DNA from: Pleomorphomonas sp. NRK KF1
Lineage (GTDB): Bacteria; Pseudomonadota; Alphaproteobacteria; Rhizobiales; Pleomorphomonadaceae
NCBI RefSeq assembly: GCF_023721755.1
Contig: NZ_JAMDLH010000012.1
Location: 1 to 64,000 of the forward strand
Direction: 5' to 3'
Length of the DNA stretch: 64,000 nt
Position 1 is the first letter of the stretch. Each line of letters starts with the position of its first letter. The position numbers and the translations under genes are program-made. The notes beneath the pieces were generated by a model. The model was not told the origin of the DNA. It was given only the letters and a program-made list of their open reading frames with translations, and searched no databases. This document shows, in pieces, positions 51,809-61,308 of this stretch.

Positions 51809-53366
51809 GTCCATACTCCTCATAGGCAAGCGAGAGAATGCGGTTCTGGTCGAACTCGGCGCGCGGCACTTCGCCGGCAAGGCGCCCGTTGGAGAAGACC
51901 AGGATGCGGTGGCAGATGGACATCAGCTCCGGCAGGTCCGAGGACACCACGAGGATGCCCTTTCCCTCGGCGGCGAGCTGACCCATCAGCTCGTAGATTT
52001 CCACCTTGGCGCCCACGTCGATGCCGCGCGTCGGCTCGTCGCAGATCAGCACGCTCGATCCACGATAAAGCCACTTTGCGATCACCACCTTCTGCTGGTT
52101 GCCGCCGGAGAAGGTGCCGACCTTCTGGAAGATGGTCGGCGTCTTGACGCGCAGCCCGGCGACCAGCCGCTCCGACGCGGCGTTCTCCATGGCGCGGTCG
52201 AGCAGCCCCTTGCGCGACAGCCGCTTGAGATCGGTGATGGTGATGTTCTCGGCGCAGCTCATTTCGAGCAGAAGGCCCTGCTGCTTGCGGTCCTCGGTCA
52301 TCAGGCAGATGCCGGCGGCCACGGCCTCCTTGGGCGAGGCGATGGCGACGGGGCGGCCATTGACGCGGATGGTGCCGGAAGCCTTGGGATCGGCGCCGAA
52401 GATCGCCCTGACAGCCTCGGTCCGGCCGCTGCCCACGAGGCCGGCGATGCCGACGATCTCGCCGTTGCGCACCGAGAAGTCGATCGGCGGGCTCGTCTCC
52501 GTCAGGCGAAGCCCCTCGACGGCGAGCGCCTCGCCGGTGGGCTTGATGTCCTCGCGGAAGACGCCCTGGTCGGTGACGGTGCGGCCGACCATCAGGCGCA
52601 CGATGTCGGGAATGGCGAGGCCCTTGAGCGGTTCGGTGGTCACGTGCTGGCCGTCGCGCAGCACGGTGACGCGGTCGCCCACCTCGTAGATCTCCTGCAG
52701 GCGGTGGGAGATGTAGAGCGTGGTGACCTTGCGTTCCTTGAGGCGATGCAGGATCTCGAACAGGCGGTCGACCTCCTTGGAGGTCAGCGTCGCCGTCGGC
52801 TCGTCGAGCACCAGGAGCTTGCTCTCGTGGGCGAGAGCCTTGGCGATCTCGATCAGCTGCATCTGCGCGACGCCGAGCCGGCTCACCACGGTCGAAGGCG
52901 AAATGTCGAGGCCGACTTCGGCGAGCAGTTCGGCGGCGCGACGGTTCATCTCGCGGTAGTTCACGAGGCCGCGCCGGCTCGGCAGATGCTCGAACAAGAG
53001 GTTCTCGGCGACCGTCAGGTTGGAGAGAAGATTGAGCTCCTGGTGGACGACGCGGATGCCCTTGGAAAAGGCCTCCAATGGCGAGGCGGGGCTGTAGGGC
53101 GCGCCGTTGAACCAGATGCTGCCCTCGTCGGGCGGAAACAGGCCGCCGAGCAGATTGATCAGCGTCGACTTGCCGGCGCCGTTCTCGCCGAGCAGCACGT
53201 GGCCCTCGCCGCGCTGGATGTCGAAGCTGACGTTGCGCAGGGCGACGACGCCCGGAAAGCGCTTGCCGACGCCCTGAAGCCTCAGGATGGGGCCGGCATC
53301 CTGATTGTGCCGCGCGGCGGCATCGGCTTCGAGAACCGGCGCCACTTCATGGGGATCTGTGGTCAT
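51792..53366 (-). CDS. Ribose-type sugar ABC ATPase (RbsA family, two ATPase domains)
   Basis: The 524-residue protein carries two ATPase halves in tandem. The first has Walker A GENGAGKST near residue 60, Walker B LLVLDEPTATL and signature-like LGVAQMQL. The second has the degenerate Walker A GLVGSGRTE that is normal in this family, signature FSGGNQQK and LICDEPTRGIDVGAK. It is the second gene of the binding-protein / ATPase / permease operon. The N-terminal 25 residues before the first domain are alanine-rich. Confidence 0.93.
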   Translation of the reverse strand: MTTDPHEVAPVLEADAAARHNQDAGPILRLQGVGKRFPGVVALRNVSFDIQRGEGHVLLGENGAGKSTLINLLGGLFPPDEGSIWFNGAPYSPASPLEAFSKGIRVVHQELNLLSNLTVAENLLFEHLPSRRGLVNYREMNRRAAELLAEVGLDISPSTVVSRLGVAQMQLIEIAKALAHESKLLVLDEPTATLTSKEVDRLFEILHRLKERKVTTLYISHRLQEIYEVGDRVTVLRDGQHVTTEPLKGLAIPDIVRLMVGRTVTDQGVFREDIKPTGEALAVEGLRLTETSPPIDFSVRNGEIVGIAGLVGSGRTEAVRAIFGADPKASGTIRVNGRPVAIASPKEAVAAGICLMTEDRKQQGLLLEMSCAENITITDLKRLSRKGLLDRAMENAASERLVAGLRVKTPTIFQKVGTFSGGNQQKVVIAKWLYRGSSVLICDEPTRGIDVGAKVEIYELMGQLAAEGKGILVVSSDLPELMSICHRILVFSNGRLAGEVPRAEFDQNRILSLAYEEYGRVRGN

Positions 53367-53453
53367 GACGAGAACTGCCCTGAATGCTTCGGCGCGGCAG
53401 GGGAGGATCCGGCGCGGGGTGCCCCGTGCCGGATCGAAGCCGGTTCCGACCGA

Positions 53454-54434
53454 TCAGAGATCGGCGGCGGTGATCAGCTTGATGTCGGTCTTGACCCAGC
53501 CGGTGAACGTCTCGCCCGCCATCTGGCGCAGGCCGTACTCGATGCCCATGGCGGCCATCTGGGCGCCGTACTGCTCGACAGTCGCCAGCATCTTGCCGTC
53601 CTTGATCAACGGCTGCACGGCCGGGATGTTGTCGAAGCCGACCACCTTGATCTTGCCGGAGAGTCCGGCGCTGTCGAGCGCCTTGACGACGCCGAGAGCC
53701 ATGGAGTCGTTGGCGGCCATGACGCCCTGGATGTCGTTGTACTTGGTGAGGAAGTTGGTCATCAGCGTGTTGGCTTCCTCGGTCTCCCAATGGGCCGTCT
53801 TGCTGTCGAGCAACTGCAGCTTGCCGGCGGCGACGGCGTCGTCGAAGCCCTTCTTGCGCTGCTGGGCGTTGTCGGCCTCGGGGTTGCCTTCGAGGATGAC
53901 CACCTTGCCGCCTTCGCCGAGGTCCTTGGCCAGCGCGGTACCGGCAAGGAGCGCGCCTTCGCGGTTGTCGGGGCCGAAGAAGGCGAGGTCGATGCCGGCC
54001 TTCTTCTTGGCTTCCTGGTCAAGTTCGACGTCGATGTTGATGACGGCGACGCCGGCCTTCACGGCCTTGGCGAGCGGGGTGACCATGGCCTTGGAGTCGG
54101 CCGGGGCGACGACGATGATGTCGTACTTCTGGGTCACGAAGTTCTCGACGGCGTCGACCTGGGCGGCGAAGTCGCGCTCGTCCTTCATGCCGACGGCCTT
54201 GAAGTCGAACTTGTCGGCGTTCTCCGCCGCATACTTCTCGGCGCCGGCCTGCATCTGCTTGAAGAACTCGTTGGCGAGCGACTTCATGACGAGGCCGACC
54301 TTGGGCTTCTTGGCCTCAGCGAATACCGGAGTGACGCCCGAGACCAGAACCAGCGAACCGGCGGCGCCGGCCAGCAGCAACCGGCGACGGCTTACGCCAG
54401 ACAGACTCCGCCCGTCCGAAGAAAATGAAGTCAT
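53454..54434 (-). CDS. Sugar ABC periplasmic binding protein (RbsB-like, family 4)
   Basis: The 326-residue precursor begins with a twin-arginine-like signal (SGVSRRRLLLAGAAGSL) and matures near VFAEAKK. The periplasmic-binding-protein-like fold of the LacI/RbsB type shows PKVGLVMKSLANEFFKQMQ, YDIIVVAPADSKAMVTPL and GVMAANDSMALGVVKAL. A lipoprotein Cys is absent. It is the first gene of the operon, with LacI-type operators directly upstream. The sugar bound cannot be deduced. Confidence 0.92.
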   Translation of the reverse strand: MTSFSSDGRSLSGVSRRRLLLAGAAGSLVLVSGVTPVFAEAKKPKVGLVMKSLANEFFKQMQAGAEKYAAENADKFDFKAVGMKDERDFAAQVDAVENFVTQKYDIIVVAPADSKAMVTPLAKAVKAGVAVINIDVELDQEAKKKAGIDLAFFGPDNREGALLAGTALAKDLGEGGKVVILEGNPEADNAQQRKKGFDDAVAAGKLQLLDSKTAHWETEEANTLMTNFLTKYNDIQGVMAANDSMALGVVKALDSAGLSGKIKVVGFDNIPAVQPLIKDGKMLATVEQYGAQMAAMGIEYGLRQMAGETFTGWVKTDIKLITAADL

Positions 54435-54469
54435 TTTACCCTCCCAAGCGAACGTTTTCTTTGAGCCGG

Positions 54470-54499
54470 ACCCAATGTACCGGCCCGATGAAACGTTTC
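54470..54499. promoter_or_regulatory. Two LacI-type operators upstream of the sugar-binding protein
   Basis: GAAACGTTTC (54490-54499) is a perfect 10-bp palindrome, and GAACGTTTTC (54470-54479) is a near-palindrome 20 bp away, centre to centre about two helical turns. LacI-family regulators usually bind such AACGTT-centred boxes. The adjacent lacI-like gene makes it the likely binder. Confidence 0.65.
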
Positions 54500-54638
54500 C
54501 AAATGACGCTACCAGTATAGAACAACCGCATCAAGACGAGAGGCGACATTCCGACCAAAGTTGAGTGCGTAGAAAATACCGTTTATTAACAGCGATATAC
54601 GCTGCCAGGCAAACAGACTTCGCTTTGATGGGACGATT

Positions 54639-55640
54639 TTAGGAGGGTGAAGCGCAGGTTTCGCGCAGCGCCATGACGCAGGGGAAGATGTAGCTCGCGT
54701 CGGCGTCGAGCGGCTCGCCGCCGATCAACAGATCGATGGCGCATTTGGCGATCGCGGCGACCGGCTGGACGGCGGTCGTCACGCGCGGCACCACCAGATC
54801 GGAGATCAGGATGCCGTCGAAGCCGACGACCGACAACTCGCCGGGTATGGCGATGCGGCGGTCGAAAGCGGCGCGCAGCACGCCGATGGCCTGCTGGTCG
54901 GAGCAGGCGAACACCGCCGTCGGTCTCAAGCCGTCCTCGGCGAGCAGCGTCTTGGCCGCCTCGCGCCCGCCCTCGTAGTTGAACGGCGCCGAGACGATCC
55001 AGGCGGCGGGGTCGAGACCGGCTTCGGCGAGGCGGGACGCCATTACGTCCATGAAGCCGGCGAGCCGCTCGCGGGCGACGAAGGAGTTCTCGGGGCCGGA
55101 GATGCAGGCGATGCGTCGGTGGCCGAGCGACACGAGGTGCTCGGTCGCCATGCGCGCCCCGGCGCGGTGGTCGGCGGCGACGAAGGGATGACCGGCAAGG
55201 CGCCGATCGACGACGACCAAGCGCAGGCCATCGGGATTGGCGATCGAGGTGGCGCGGTTGCTCGGCACCACCACCACGCCCTCGACCTTGCTGCGGGCGA
55301 GGTTGGCGATCAGGGCCGCCTCGCTGTCGACCTGCTCGTCGGAGCTGGCGAACAGCACGCTGTAGCCGCGCTCCTTGGCGCGCAATTCGAGGTGCTGCAT
55401 CAGGTCGGCGAAGAAGGGGTTGCGCAGGTCGGGGATGACGACGCCGAGCGTCCGATTGGTGCCGCGCCTCAGGCTCTGGGCGGCGGCGTCCGGCCGGAAG
55501 CCCAGCTCGGCGATGACCTCGTTGACGATGCGCTTCTTGGCCTCGGTGACCGACGGATGCCCGTTGACGACCCGCGACACCGTGCCGACGGACACGCCGG
55601 CCTTCCTGGCAACGTCACGGATTGTCGTGCGCGGTTTCAC
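54639..55640 (-). CDS. LacI/GalR-family transcriptional regulator of the sugar operon
   Basis: The 333-residue regulator has the LacI helix-turn-helix TTIRDVARKAGVSVGTVSRV at residues 3-22 and the hinge AAAQSLRRGTNRTLGVV. A sugar-binding domain of the periplasmic-binding-protein fold follows, with VIPDLRNPFFADLMQHLE and FACSDQQAIGVLRAA. It lies upstream of the binding-protein gene on the same strand and likely represses the sugar ABC operon until the sugar is bound. Confidence 0.92.
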   Translation of the reverse strand: MKPRTTIRDVARKAGVSVGTVSRVVNGHPSVTEAKKRIVNEVIAELGFRPDAAAQSLRRGTNRTLGVVIPDLRNPFFADLMQHLELRAKERGYSVLFASSDEQVDSEAALIANLARSKVEGVVVVPSNRATSIANPDGLRLVVVDRRLAGHPFVAADHRAGARMATEHLVSLGHRRIACISGPENSFVARERLAGFMDVMASRLAEAGLDPAAWIVSAPFNYEGGREAAKTLLAEDGLRPTAVFACSDQQAIGVLRAAFDRRIAIPGELSVVGFDGILISDLVVPRVTTAVQPVAAIAKCAIDLLIGGEPLDADASYIFPCVMALRETCASPS

Positions 55641-55738
55641 ATCGGTCTCGGGGTTCGGTTGCGCCGCCTATGCATAACCGGACGGTGGGTGATTTCAATG
55701 CGGTTGTTGCCGAGGCGGAAACCGGTCAGGCAAAGATA

Positions 55739-55776
55739 GGGCCCTCCCGGTGTCTCTCAATTCACCGGGAAGGCCC
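55739..55776 (-). terminator. Terminator hairpin downstream of the flagellar operon
   Basis: A 14-bp stem with one mismatch (55739-55752 with 55763-55776) and a 10-base loop. It lies 38 bases after the flbD stop on the minus strand and is followed there by TATCTTTG. Confidence 0.6.
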
Positions 55777-55813
55777 GCGATTGTTGCTCCGCGCCCGTCA
55801 AGGTCCGGGATGA

Positions 55814-57193
55814 CTACGCGGTCGCGATGCGGCTCGTCCCCGGATCGGGCACGTCGATGCCCTCCGCCTCGTATTCGTTGAGCTTGTTGCGAAGCGTGCG
55901 GATGGAGATGCCGAGGATTTTGGCGGCGTGGGTGCGGTTGCCGAGGCAGTGGTCGAGCGTGTCGAGGATGAGATCGCGCTCCACCTCGGCGACGGTGCGG
56001 CCGACGAGGGCGCGGGTCACCGCTTCCGCCGTCTGGGCGGCGCGGGCGGCCGGGTCGGTCGAGCGCGGCACGGTGACGTTGCCTTCCATGCGGGCGCCGT
56101 CCGGCGAGCGGATGGCCTCGACGCCGATCTCGACGCCACTGGCGAGCAGTACGGCGCGGTGGATGGTGTTTTCCAGCTCGCGGACGTTGCCCGGCCAGCG
56201 GGCGGCGATCAGCTCGCGCTTGGCGTCGGAGGAGAGCGGCCGCTCCGGCATGCCGTTGATCTCGGCGTACTTGCGGCCGAAATGCTCGGCCAGCGCCAGG
56301 ATGTCGGCCGGGCGGTCGCGCAGGGCGGGAATCTTCAGGTTGACGACGTTGAGGCGGTAGAGAAGGTCTTCGCGGAAGCGGCCTTCCTTGACGGCGTCGG
56401 TGAGGTTGCGGTTGCTCGTCGCGATGATGCGGATGTCCACCGGCACAGGCTTGCCGCCGCCGACGCGGTCGATCACCCGTTCCTGGATGGCGCGCAAGAG
56501 CTTGGCCTGCAGGCGGACGTCCATTTCGGAAATTTCGTCGAGCAGCAGCGTGCCGCCGGAGGCTTCCTCGAACTTGCCGACGCGCCGGGCGACGGCGCCG
56601 GTAAACGCGCCCTTCTCGTGGCCGAACAGTTCCGATTCCAGAAGGTTCTCCGGAATGGCGGCGCAGTTGACGGAGACGAAGGGCTTGTCGACGCGGGCCG
56701 ACTTGCGGTGGACGTAGCGGGCCAGCACTTCCTTGCCGGTGCCGCTTTCGCCGGTGATCAGGATCGACGCCTCGCTGCCGGCCACCTGATCGGCGAGCTT
56801 CAGCACCGCCTGCATCGCCTCGTCGCGCACCACGAGGTCGCGGCTGTCGGCGGTGACGGCGGCGAGGACGGCGGCGATCAGCTCGGCGTCGGGCGGCAGG
56901 GGGATGTATTCCTTGGCGCCGGCGCGGATGGCGGCGACGGCCGCCTTGGCGTCGGTGGCGATGCCGCAGGCGACCACGGGAACGTGGATGCGCTCCTCTT
57001 CCAGCGAGGTGATCAGCCGCTGGATGGGCAAGGATACGTCGATCATCACCAGATCGGCGCCGCGCCCCGAGCGCAGCGTCCGAAGCGCGGTGTCGATGGT
57101 GTCGGCCTGCAGCACCGAGGCACCCTTGTCCATGGCGATGCGGGTGGCGGCGGTGAGCTGCCCGTTGAGTGAGCCGACGATAAGCAGGCGCAT
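55814..57193 (-). CDS. flbD: Flagellar sigma-54-dependent activator FlbD
   Basis: FlbD activates late flagellar genes with sigma-54. The 459-residue protein has a degenerate receiver domain (residues 1-120): the phosphorylatable aspartate region reads VMIDVSLP but the acidic pair at the N-terminus is replaced by VGS, as in other FlbD proteins. The AAA+ domain has Walker A GESGTGKE, the sigma-54 loop GAFTGA and Walker B LLLDEIS. A Fis-type helix-turn-helix (THAAKILGISIRTLRNKLN) closes it. It is the last gene of the fliF-G-H-N-flbD operon. Confidence 0.95.
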   Translation of the reverse strand: MRLLIVGSLNGQLTAATRIAMDKGASVLQADTIDTALRTLRSGRGADLVMIDVSLPIQRLITSLEEERIHVPVVACGIATDAKAAVAAIRAGAKEYIPLPPDAELIAAVLAAVTADSRDLVVRDEAMQAVLKLADQVAGSEASILITGESGTGKEVLARYVHRKSARVDKPFVSVNCAAIPENLLESELFGHEKGAFTGAVARRVGKFEEASGGTLLLDEISEMDVRLQAKLLRAIQERVIDRVGGGKPVPVDIRIIATSNRNLTDAVKEGRFREDLLYRLNVVNLKIPALRDRPADILALAEHFGRKYAEINGMPERPLSSDAKRELIAARWPGNVRELENTIHRAVLLASGVEIGVEAIRSPDGARMEGNVTVPRSTDPAARAAQTAEAVTRALVGRTVAEVERDLILDTLDHCLGNRTHAAKILGISIRTLRNKLNEYEAEGIDVPDPGTSRIATA

Positions 57194-57207
57194 GAGACTG
57201 TCTCCGG

Positions 57208-57549
57208 TCAGCGGTCGGACTTGACGATTTCGGTCATCGTCACGCCGAGCTTGTCTTCGACCAGCACCACTTCGCCACGGGCGACAAGGCGGTCGTTGAC
57301 ATAGATGTCGATAGCTTCGCCCACCTTGCGGTCGAGTTCCAGCACGGAGCCGGGGGCGAGCTGCAAAAGGTCGCTGATTCCGAGGCGGGCGCGGCCGAGA
57401 ATGGCCGAGACGCGCACGGGAACGTCGAACACCGCCTCCAGTTCGGCGGCGGAGCGGGTGACGGCCTGATCGTCGCCGTCGTCGCCGCGCCGGCGCTCGG
57501 CGACGTGGGATTCGAGGTCGATGCCCGAAGGTTCGTCGGCGGGGGTCAT
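57208..57549 (-). CDS. fliN: Flagellar motor switch protein FliN
   Basis: FliN is part of the C-ring that switches rotor direction and docks export substrates. The 113-residue protein has a charged N-terminal tail and the SpoA-type surface domain with VFDVPVRVSAILGRARLGIS, the conserved PGSVLELDRKVGEAIDIYVN and VARGEVVLVEDKLGVTMTEI. The start ATG ending at 57549 overlaps the fliH stop by four bases (ATGA). A 14-base gap precedes flbD. Confidence 0.95.
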   Translation of the reverse strand: MTPADEPSGIDLESHVAERRRGDDGDDQAVTRSAAELEAVFDVPVRVSAILGRARLGISDLLQLAPGSVLELDRKVGEAIDIYVNDRLVARGEVVLVEDKLGVTMTEIVKSDR

Positions 57550-58232
57550 GTGGCGGCTCCGCTCATGGAAGTGGGATCGGCCGGCTCTTCGGCCGGCAGG
57601 TGGCGGGCGATCGCCGCCTCGATGTCGGCGATAATGGCGGCGTGGTTGAGCACGATGCCGCCGTCGGCCCATTCGATGCGGCAGTCGCCGCGCGCCATGC
57701 CCGGCTCGCCCATCACCACGAGGCGGCCCTCGAAGCCACGGTCGGCGACGAGGCGGCGCAACTCGGTCTGGATCGGCTCGGCGTCGATGTCGGACAGGCG
57801 CACGACCAGGTGCGGCGCGGCCCGGAGCGGGGCGAAGCACTCTTCGAGGAGGGCGAGGATGCGCTCGCGCGGCTGCCGCTCGACCAGCGAGCCGGCGATC
57901 TTGATCGCCACGGTCTCGGCAAGGCGCATGGCGTCGGCCTCGATGCGCACCCGCTCGGTGTCGAGAACGGCGAGGATGGACTGGGCGGCGCTGGCGAGGC
58001 GCTGCGCCTCGTCGGACAGGCGCATGGCCTCGCGGGCGGTTCGGTCGGCCGCCTGGGCCTCGGCGGTCTCGCGGCCGGCGGCGAGGCCCCGCTCGTAGGC
58101 GGCGGCTTCCGCCTCGGCGAGGCGCTGAAGATGCTCCGGCTCGGGAACCATCACGGTCGCAGGCGCGGCATCGGCGCGCCCGGAAGGGGCCGAGAAGTCG
58201 TTGTCGAACAGGAAGCGGGCCGGTGCCGCCAT
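57546..58232 (-). CDS. fliH: Flagellar export ATPase regulator FliH
   Basis: FliH binds the export ATPase FliI and links it to FliN. The 228-residue protein is alanine- and glutamate-rich, with an N-terminal short motif (PARFLFDNDFSAP) that fits the FliN-binding region. A coiled-coil-forming section (EAEAAAYERGLAAGRETAEA) and a C-terminal domain resembling the ATPase stalk (CRIEWADGGIVLNHAAIIAD) follow. It lies between fliG and fliN with an ATGA overlap to fliN. Confidence 0.88.
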   Translation of the reverse strand: MAAPARFLFDNDFSAPSGRADAAPATVMVPEPEHLQRLAEAEAAAYERGLAAGRETAEAQAADRTAREAMRLSDEAQRLASAAQSILAVLDTERVRIEADAMRLAETVAIKIAGSLVERQPRERILALLEECFAPLRAAPHLVVRLSDIDAEPIQTELRRLVADRGFEGRLVVMGEPGMARGDCRIEWADGGIVLNHAAIIADIEAAIARHLPAEEPADPTSMSGAAT

Positions 58233-58260
58233 CAGCGGATACTCCTTGGCGAGAGGCTCG

Positions 58261-59325
58261 TCACATGACGAGTTCGTCTTCGCCCTTGTTCTTGGAAATC
58301 ATGATCTCGCCCTTGGCGGCGAGATCCTTGGCGAGATTGATGAGGGCGGCCTGGGCGTCGTCGACGTCGCGCAGGCGGACGGCGCCCATGGCCTCCATGT
58401 CTTCCTTCAGCATGGCCGAGGCGCGGGCCGACATGTTGGCGAAGAAGAAGTCGCGCACGCCTTCCTTGGCGCCCTTCAGCGCCATGGCCAGCTTGTCCTT
58501 CTCCACCTGGCGGAGCAGCGTCTGGATGGCGCCGGCGTCCAGCTTGCCGAGATCGTCGAAGGTGAACATCAGCGCCTTGATGCGGTCGGCGGCGTCGCGG
58601 TTGTGCTCCTCCAGCGCGGCGATGAACTTGGCCTCGGTGTTGCGGTCGAAGGAGTTGAAGATCTCGGCCATCAGCTCGTGGGCGTCGCGGCGCTGGGTGT
58701 TGGTGAGGTTCGACATGAACTCGACGCGCAGCGTCTGCTCAACCTTCTCGAGGATGTCCTTCTGCACCGACTCCATCTTCAGCATGCGGTCGACGACCTC
58801 GAGGGCGAATTCGTCGGGCAGCTTGGACAGGACGCGCGCCGCGTGGTCGGAGTTGATCTTGGACAGGACGACGGCGACGGTCTGCGGGTATTCGTTCTTC
58901 AGGTAGTTGGCGAGCACGTTCTCCTGAACGTTGGAGAGCTTCTCCCACATGTTGCGGCCGGCCGGACCACGGATCTCGTCCATGATGGCGTTGACCTTGT
59001 CCTGCGGCAGCACGGCGAGCAGCAGGCGCTCGGTGGTGTCGTAGTTGCCGAGAAGGGCGCCGGAGGACGAGACGCGGGTAACGAACTCGATCATCAGGTC
59101 GTCGAGCATGCTCGGGGTGATCGGCCCGAGCTTGGACATGGCGACGGACAGTTGCTTGATCTCGATCTCGTCGAGCAGCTTCCAGATGGGGCCGCCGTAG
59201 CGGTCGCCGAGGGCGAGCATCATGACGGCCGCCTTCTCGGCGCCGTTCATCGCGCGGCTTTCGCCGTCGGAAGAGATGGTGAGCGTGTTGCCCTTGGCAA
59301 CAAGCGCGGTCGGGGACAGGGCCAT
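58261..59325 (-). CDS. fliG: Flagellar motor switch protein FliG
   Basis: FliG generates torque by interacting with the stator and links the C-ring to FliF. The 354-residue protein has the armadillo-repeat middle and C-terminal domains. [14 protein letters not shown] opens the N-domain, [20 protein letters not shown] follows, [20 protein letters not shown] lies in the middle, and the C-domain contains the charged ridge region ([20 protein letters not shown]). Its start immediately follows the fliF stop, leaving no intergenic space. Confidence 0.96.
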   Translation of the reverse strand: MALSPTALVAKGNTLTISSDGESRAMNGAEKAAVMMLALGDRYGGPIWKLLDEIEIKQLSVAMSKLGPITPSMLDDLMIEFVTRVSSSGALLGNYDTTERLLLAVLPQDKVNAIMDEIRGPAGRNMWEKLSNVQENVLANYLKNEYPQTVAVVLSKINSDHAARVLSKLPDEFALEVVDRMLKMESVQKDILEKVEQTLRVEFMSNLTNTQRRDAHELMAEIFNSFDRNTEAKFIAALEEHNRDAADRIKALMFTFDDLGKLDAGAIQTLLRQVEKDKLAMALKGAKEGVRDFFFANMSARASAMLKEDMEAMGAVRLRDVDDAQAALINLAKDLAAKGEIMISKNKGEDELVM

Positions 59326-61044
59326 TTACGCGGGAACCTCCGACAGCCAGTTGCGAATGATGATCGCCGCCTCGTTGGGATTGTCGTTGACGAGTTCGCC
59401 CACCTTGCGCACCTGGTCGAGCTGCTGGGCGCCCTGCGCCTTGGCGTTCTCGATGCGGGTGTCGGAGGGTGGCGCGGGCAGCTCGGGCGTTTCGGCGACG
59501 GTTTCGAGGCCGTCGGGGCCGAGCACCACCGGTTTGCCGTCCGGGTTGAGCACCACCGTCACCGCGCCACGGCCGGCGGCGGCGGCTTCGCTCAGCGCCG
59601 AGGTGATGGCCGGCAGCGTCTCGGCGTCGATGTCCGAGCCGAGGATGCGGCGGATCAGCGGACGGACGGCGAAGAGAAGCACCAGGAGCGTCACCAGGAT
59701 CAACACGCCCATCTCGGCGAAGCGCATGATGTCCTCGCGCGAGAAGTCGAACATCGAGGCGGGCGTCGTGGCGAAGTCGGCCGGGGTGGGCGGGCTGTCG
59801 GCGAACTGGAGGTTGACCACCTGCAGCTGGTCGCCGCGCTTGTCGTCGAAGCCCATGGCGGTGCGCACCAGCGCGGTGATCTGGTCGAGCTCGGGCTGCG
59901 GGCGCGGCGCGTAGACCATGACGCCGTTGGCATCCGGTTCGTAGCGACCATCGACCAGCACGGCGACCGACAGGCGCTTGACGCCGCCGACCTCGGTCAC
60001 CTGGGTCCGCGTGACCTTGGAGATCTCGTAGTTGACCGTTTCCTCGGTGGTCTGGGCGTTGTCGGAGGTCTGCGAGGTGCCTTGCGCGTTCTGGCCCTGG
60101 TTGGCGTTGGGGATCTGGTTGCCGGCCGTGACGGGCGGGTTGCCCTGATTGTCCTGGCTCAGCGACTTTTCCTCGCGCGTCTGGGTGGAGCGGACGACCT
60201 GACCGTTGGGGTCGTAGGTGTCCTGCGTTTCCTGGATGCGGTTGAAGTCGAGCTCGGCGGCGACGCGAACGCGGGCTCTACCGGCGCCGACCACGCTCTC
60301 GACGATGTCGCGGACGCGGTTCTCCACCTGGGTCTGGTAGGCGGCGGTGCGCTCGTCGGCGTTGGTGGCGAGGTAGGCGGCGCTGCTTTCGTCGCCGTTG
60401 CCCTGGGCGAGCAGGCGGCCGGTCTCGTCGACCACCGAAATGCGCGAGGGATCGAGGCCGGGAACGGCCGAACCGACGAGGTGCTGGATGGCGCGGATCT
60501 GGCCGGGGTCGAGCGTGCCGCGCGTCTTCAGCACGATGGCGGCGGTGGGCTTCTGCTCGTCCTTCTTGAACAGCTGCTTCTCCGGCAGCACCAGATGGAC
60601 GCGGGCCTGATCGACCTGCCGGATGGTGCGGATGGTGCGCGACAGCTCGCCTTCAAGGGCGCGCAGCGCGTTGACCGACTGCACGAAGGAGGTGGTGCCG
60701 AGCGCGTCGGTCTTGTCGAAGATCTCGTAGCCGACGCTGTCGCCGGCCGGCAGGCCCTGCTGGGCCAGCGTCATGCGGGTCTCGTCGAGCTTGGTCTCGT
60801 CGACCAGGATGGTGGTGCCGTTGTCCTTCATCGTGAAGGCGGTGCCGGCCGAGGTGAGCTGCTGGGCGATGGCAGCGGAATCGCCCATGCTGAGGCCGGT
60901 ATAGAGCGGAACCTGCTGGATGGCCGAGAAGCGGAGCACGATGAAGACGAAGAAGCCGACGAGGCCCAGCGCGACGGCACCCATCGCCGCCAGCCGGCTC
61001 GGCCCCAGGCTCTTCATGAATTCTCCAAATCCACCCACACCCAT
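59326..61044 (-). CDS. fliF: Flagellar MS-ring protein FliF
   Basis: FliF builds the inner-membrane ring on which the flagellum is assembled. The 572-residue protein has two transmembrane helices (near 22-42 and 455-480) and ring-building motifs such as QQGLPAGDSVGYEIFDK. The ALEGELSRTIRTIRQVDQAR segment is characteristic, and the cytoplasmic tail binds FliG. I chose the ATG ending at 61044 (MGVGGFGEFM) over the second ATG at 61017, because related proteins carry several residues before the LGPSRLAAMG stretch. A near-CtrA box is about 76 bases upstream. Confidence 0.96.
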   Translation of the reverse strand: MGVGGFGEFMKSLGPSRLAAMGAVALGLVGFFVFIVLRFSAIQQVPLYTGLSMGDSAAIAQQLTSAGTAFTMKDNGTTILVDETKLDETRMTLAQQGLPAGDSVGYEIFDKTDALGTTSFVQSVNALRALEGELSRTIRTIRQVDQARVHLVLPEKQLFKKDEQKPTAAIVLKTRGTLDPGQIRAIQHLVGSAVPGLDPSRISVVDETGRLLAQGNGDESSAAYLATNADERTAAYQTQVENRVRDIVESVVGAGRARVRVAAELDFNRIQETQDTYDPNGQVVRSTQTREEKSLSQDNQGNPPVTAGNQIPNANQGQNAQGTSQTSDNAQTTEETVNYEISKVTRTQVTEVGGVKRLSVAVLVDGRYEPDANGVMVYAPRPQPELDQITALVRTAMGFDDKRGDQLQVVNLQFADSPPTPADFATTPASMFDFSREDIMRFAEMGVLILVTLLVLLFAVRPLIRRILGSDIDAETLPAITSALSEAAAAGRGAVTVVLNPDGKPVVLGPDGLETVAETPELPAPPSDTRIENAKAQGAQQLDQVRKVGELVNDNPNEAAIIIRNWLSEVPA

Positions 61045-61119
61045 TCCCCATTGTTCGACACGGCGTGAATCGTCGACGCCGCCGTGGACCAAGGCGGCAA
61101 TTATTTCCACACGCTTATG

Positions 61120-61136
61120 GTAAACAAGTTATTAAC
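61120..61136 (-). promoter_or_regulatory. CtrA-like box upstream of fliF
   Basis: On the minus strand GTTAATAACTTGTTTAC: half-sites TTAA and TTTAC with seven bases between, one base from TTAA-N7-TTAAC. In Caulobacter the fliF operon is CtrA-activated, and sciP, whose product opposes CtrA, is the adjacent gene here. Confidence 0.6.
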
Positions 61137-61248
61137 GCCCAAAGGGCGATCCGGCGGGATTGGCGGAAAACCGCAGGAACCGGTTTATGAAGATTTGCAT
61201 TATTCACGGCATTTTTTGCCGGGTGTGGTCAAAAAGCGTCGCAAAAGA

Positions 61249-61284
61249 CAAGGGCGGCCGATCCGTCCGGACCGGCCGCCCTTG
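61249..61284 (-). terminator. Intrinsic terminator of sciP
   Basis: A perfect 12-bp stem (61249-61260 with 61273-61284) and a 12-base loop, followed on the minus strand by TCTTTTG. It starts 25 bases after the sciP stop. Confidence 0.75.
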
Positions 61285-61308
61285 GAAAGTGGCGTTGTTA
61301 AGTCCCGC

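Noticed and set aside
51678-54428. Plus-strand open frame of 916 codons opposite the sugar ABC operon
   Set aside because: It shadows rbsA- and rbsB-type genes whose motifs are unmistakable; the translated product is low-complexity.
58201-61068. Very long plus-strand open frame of 955 codons opposite fliF and fliG
   Set aside because: It is the mirror of the GC-rich codon bias of fliF, fliG and their promoter region; it has no recognisable motif and no ribosome-binding site, while both minus-strand genes are clear.
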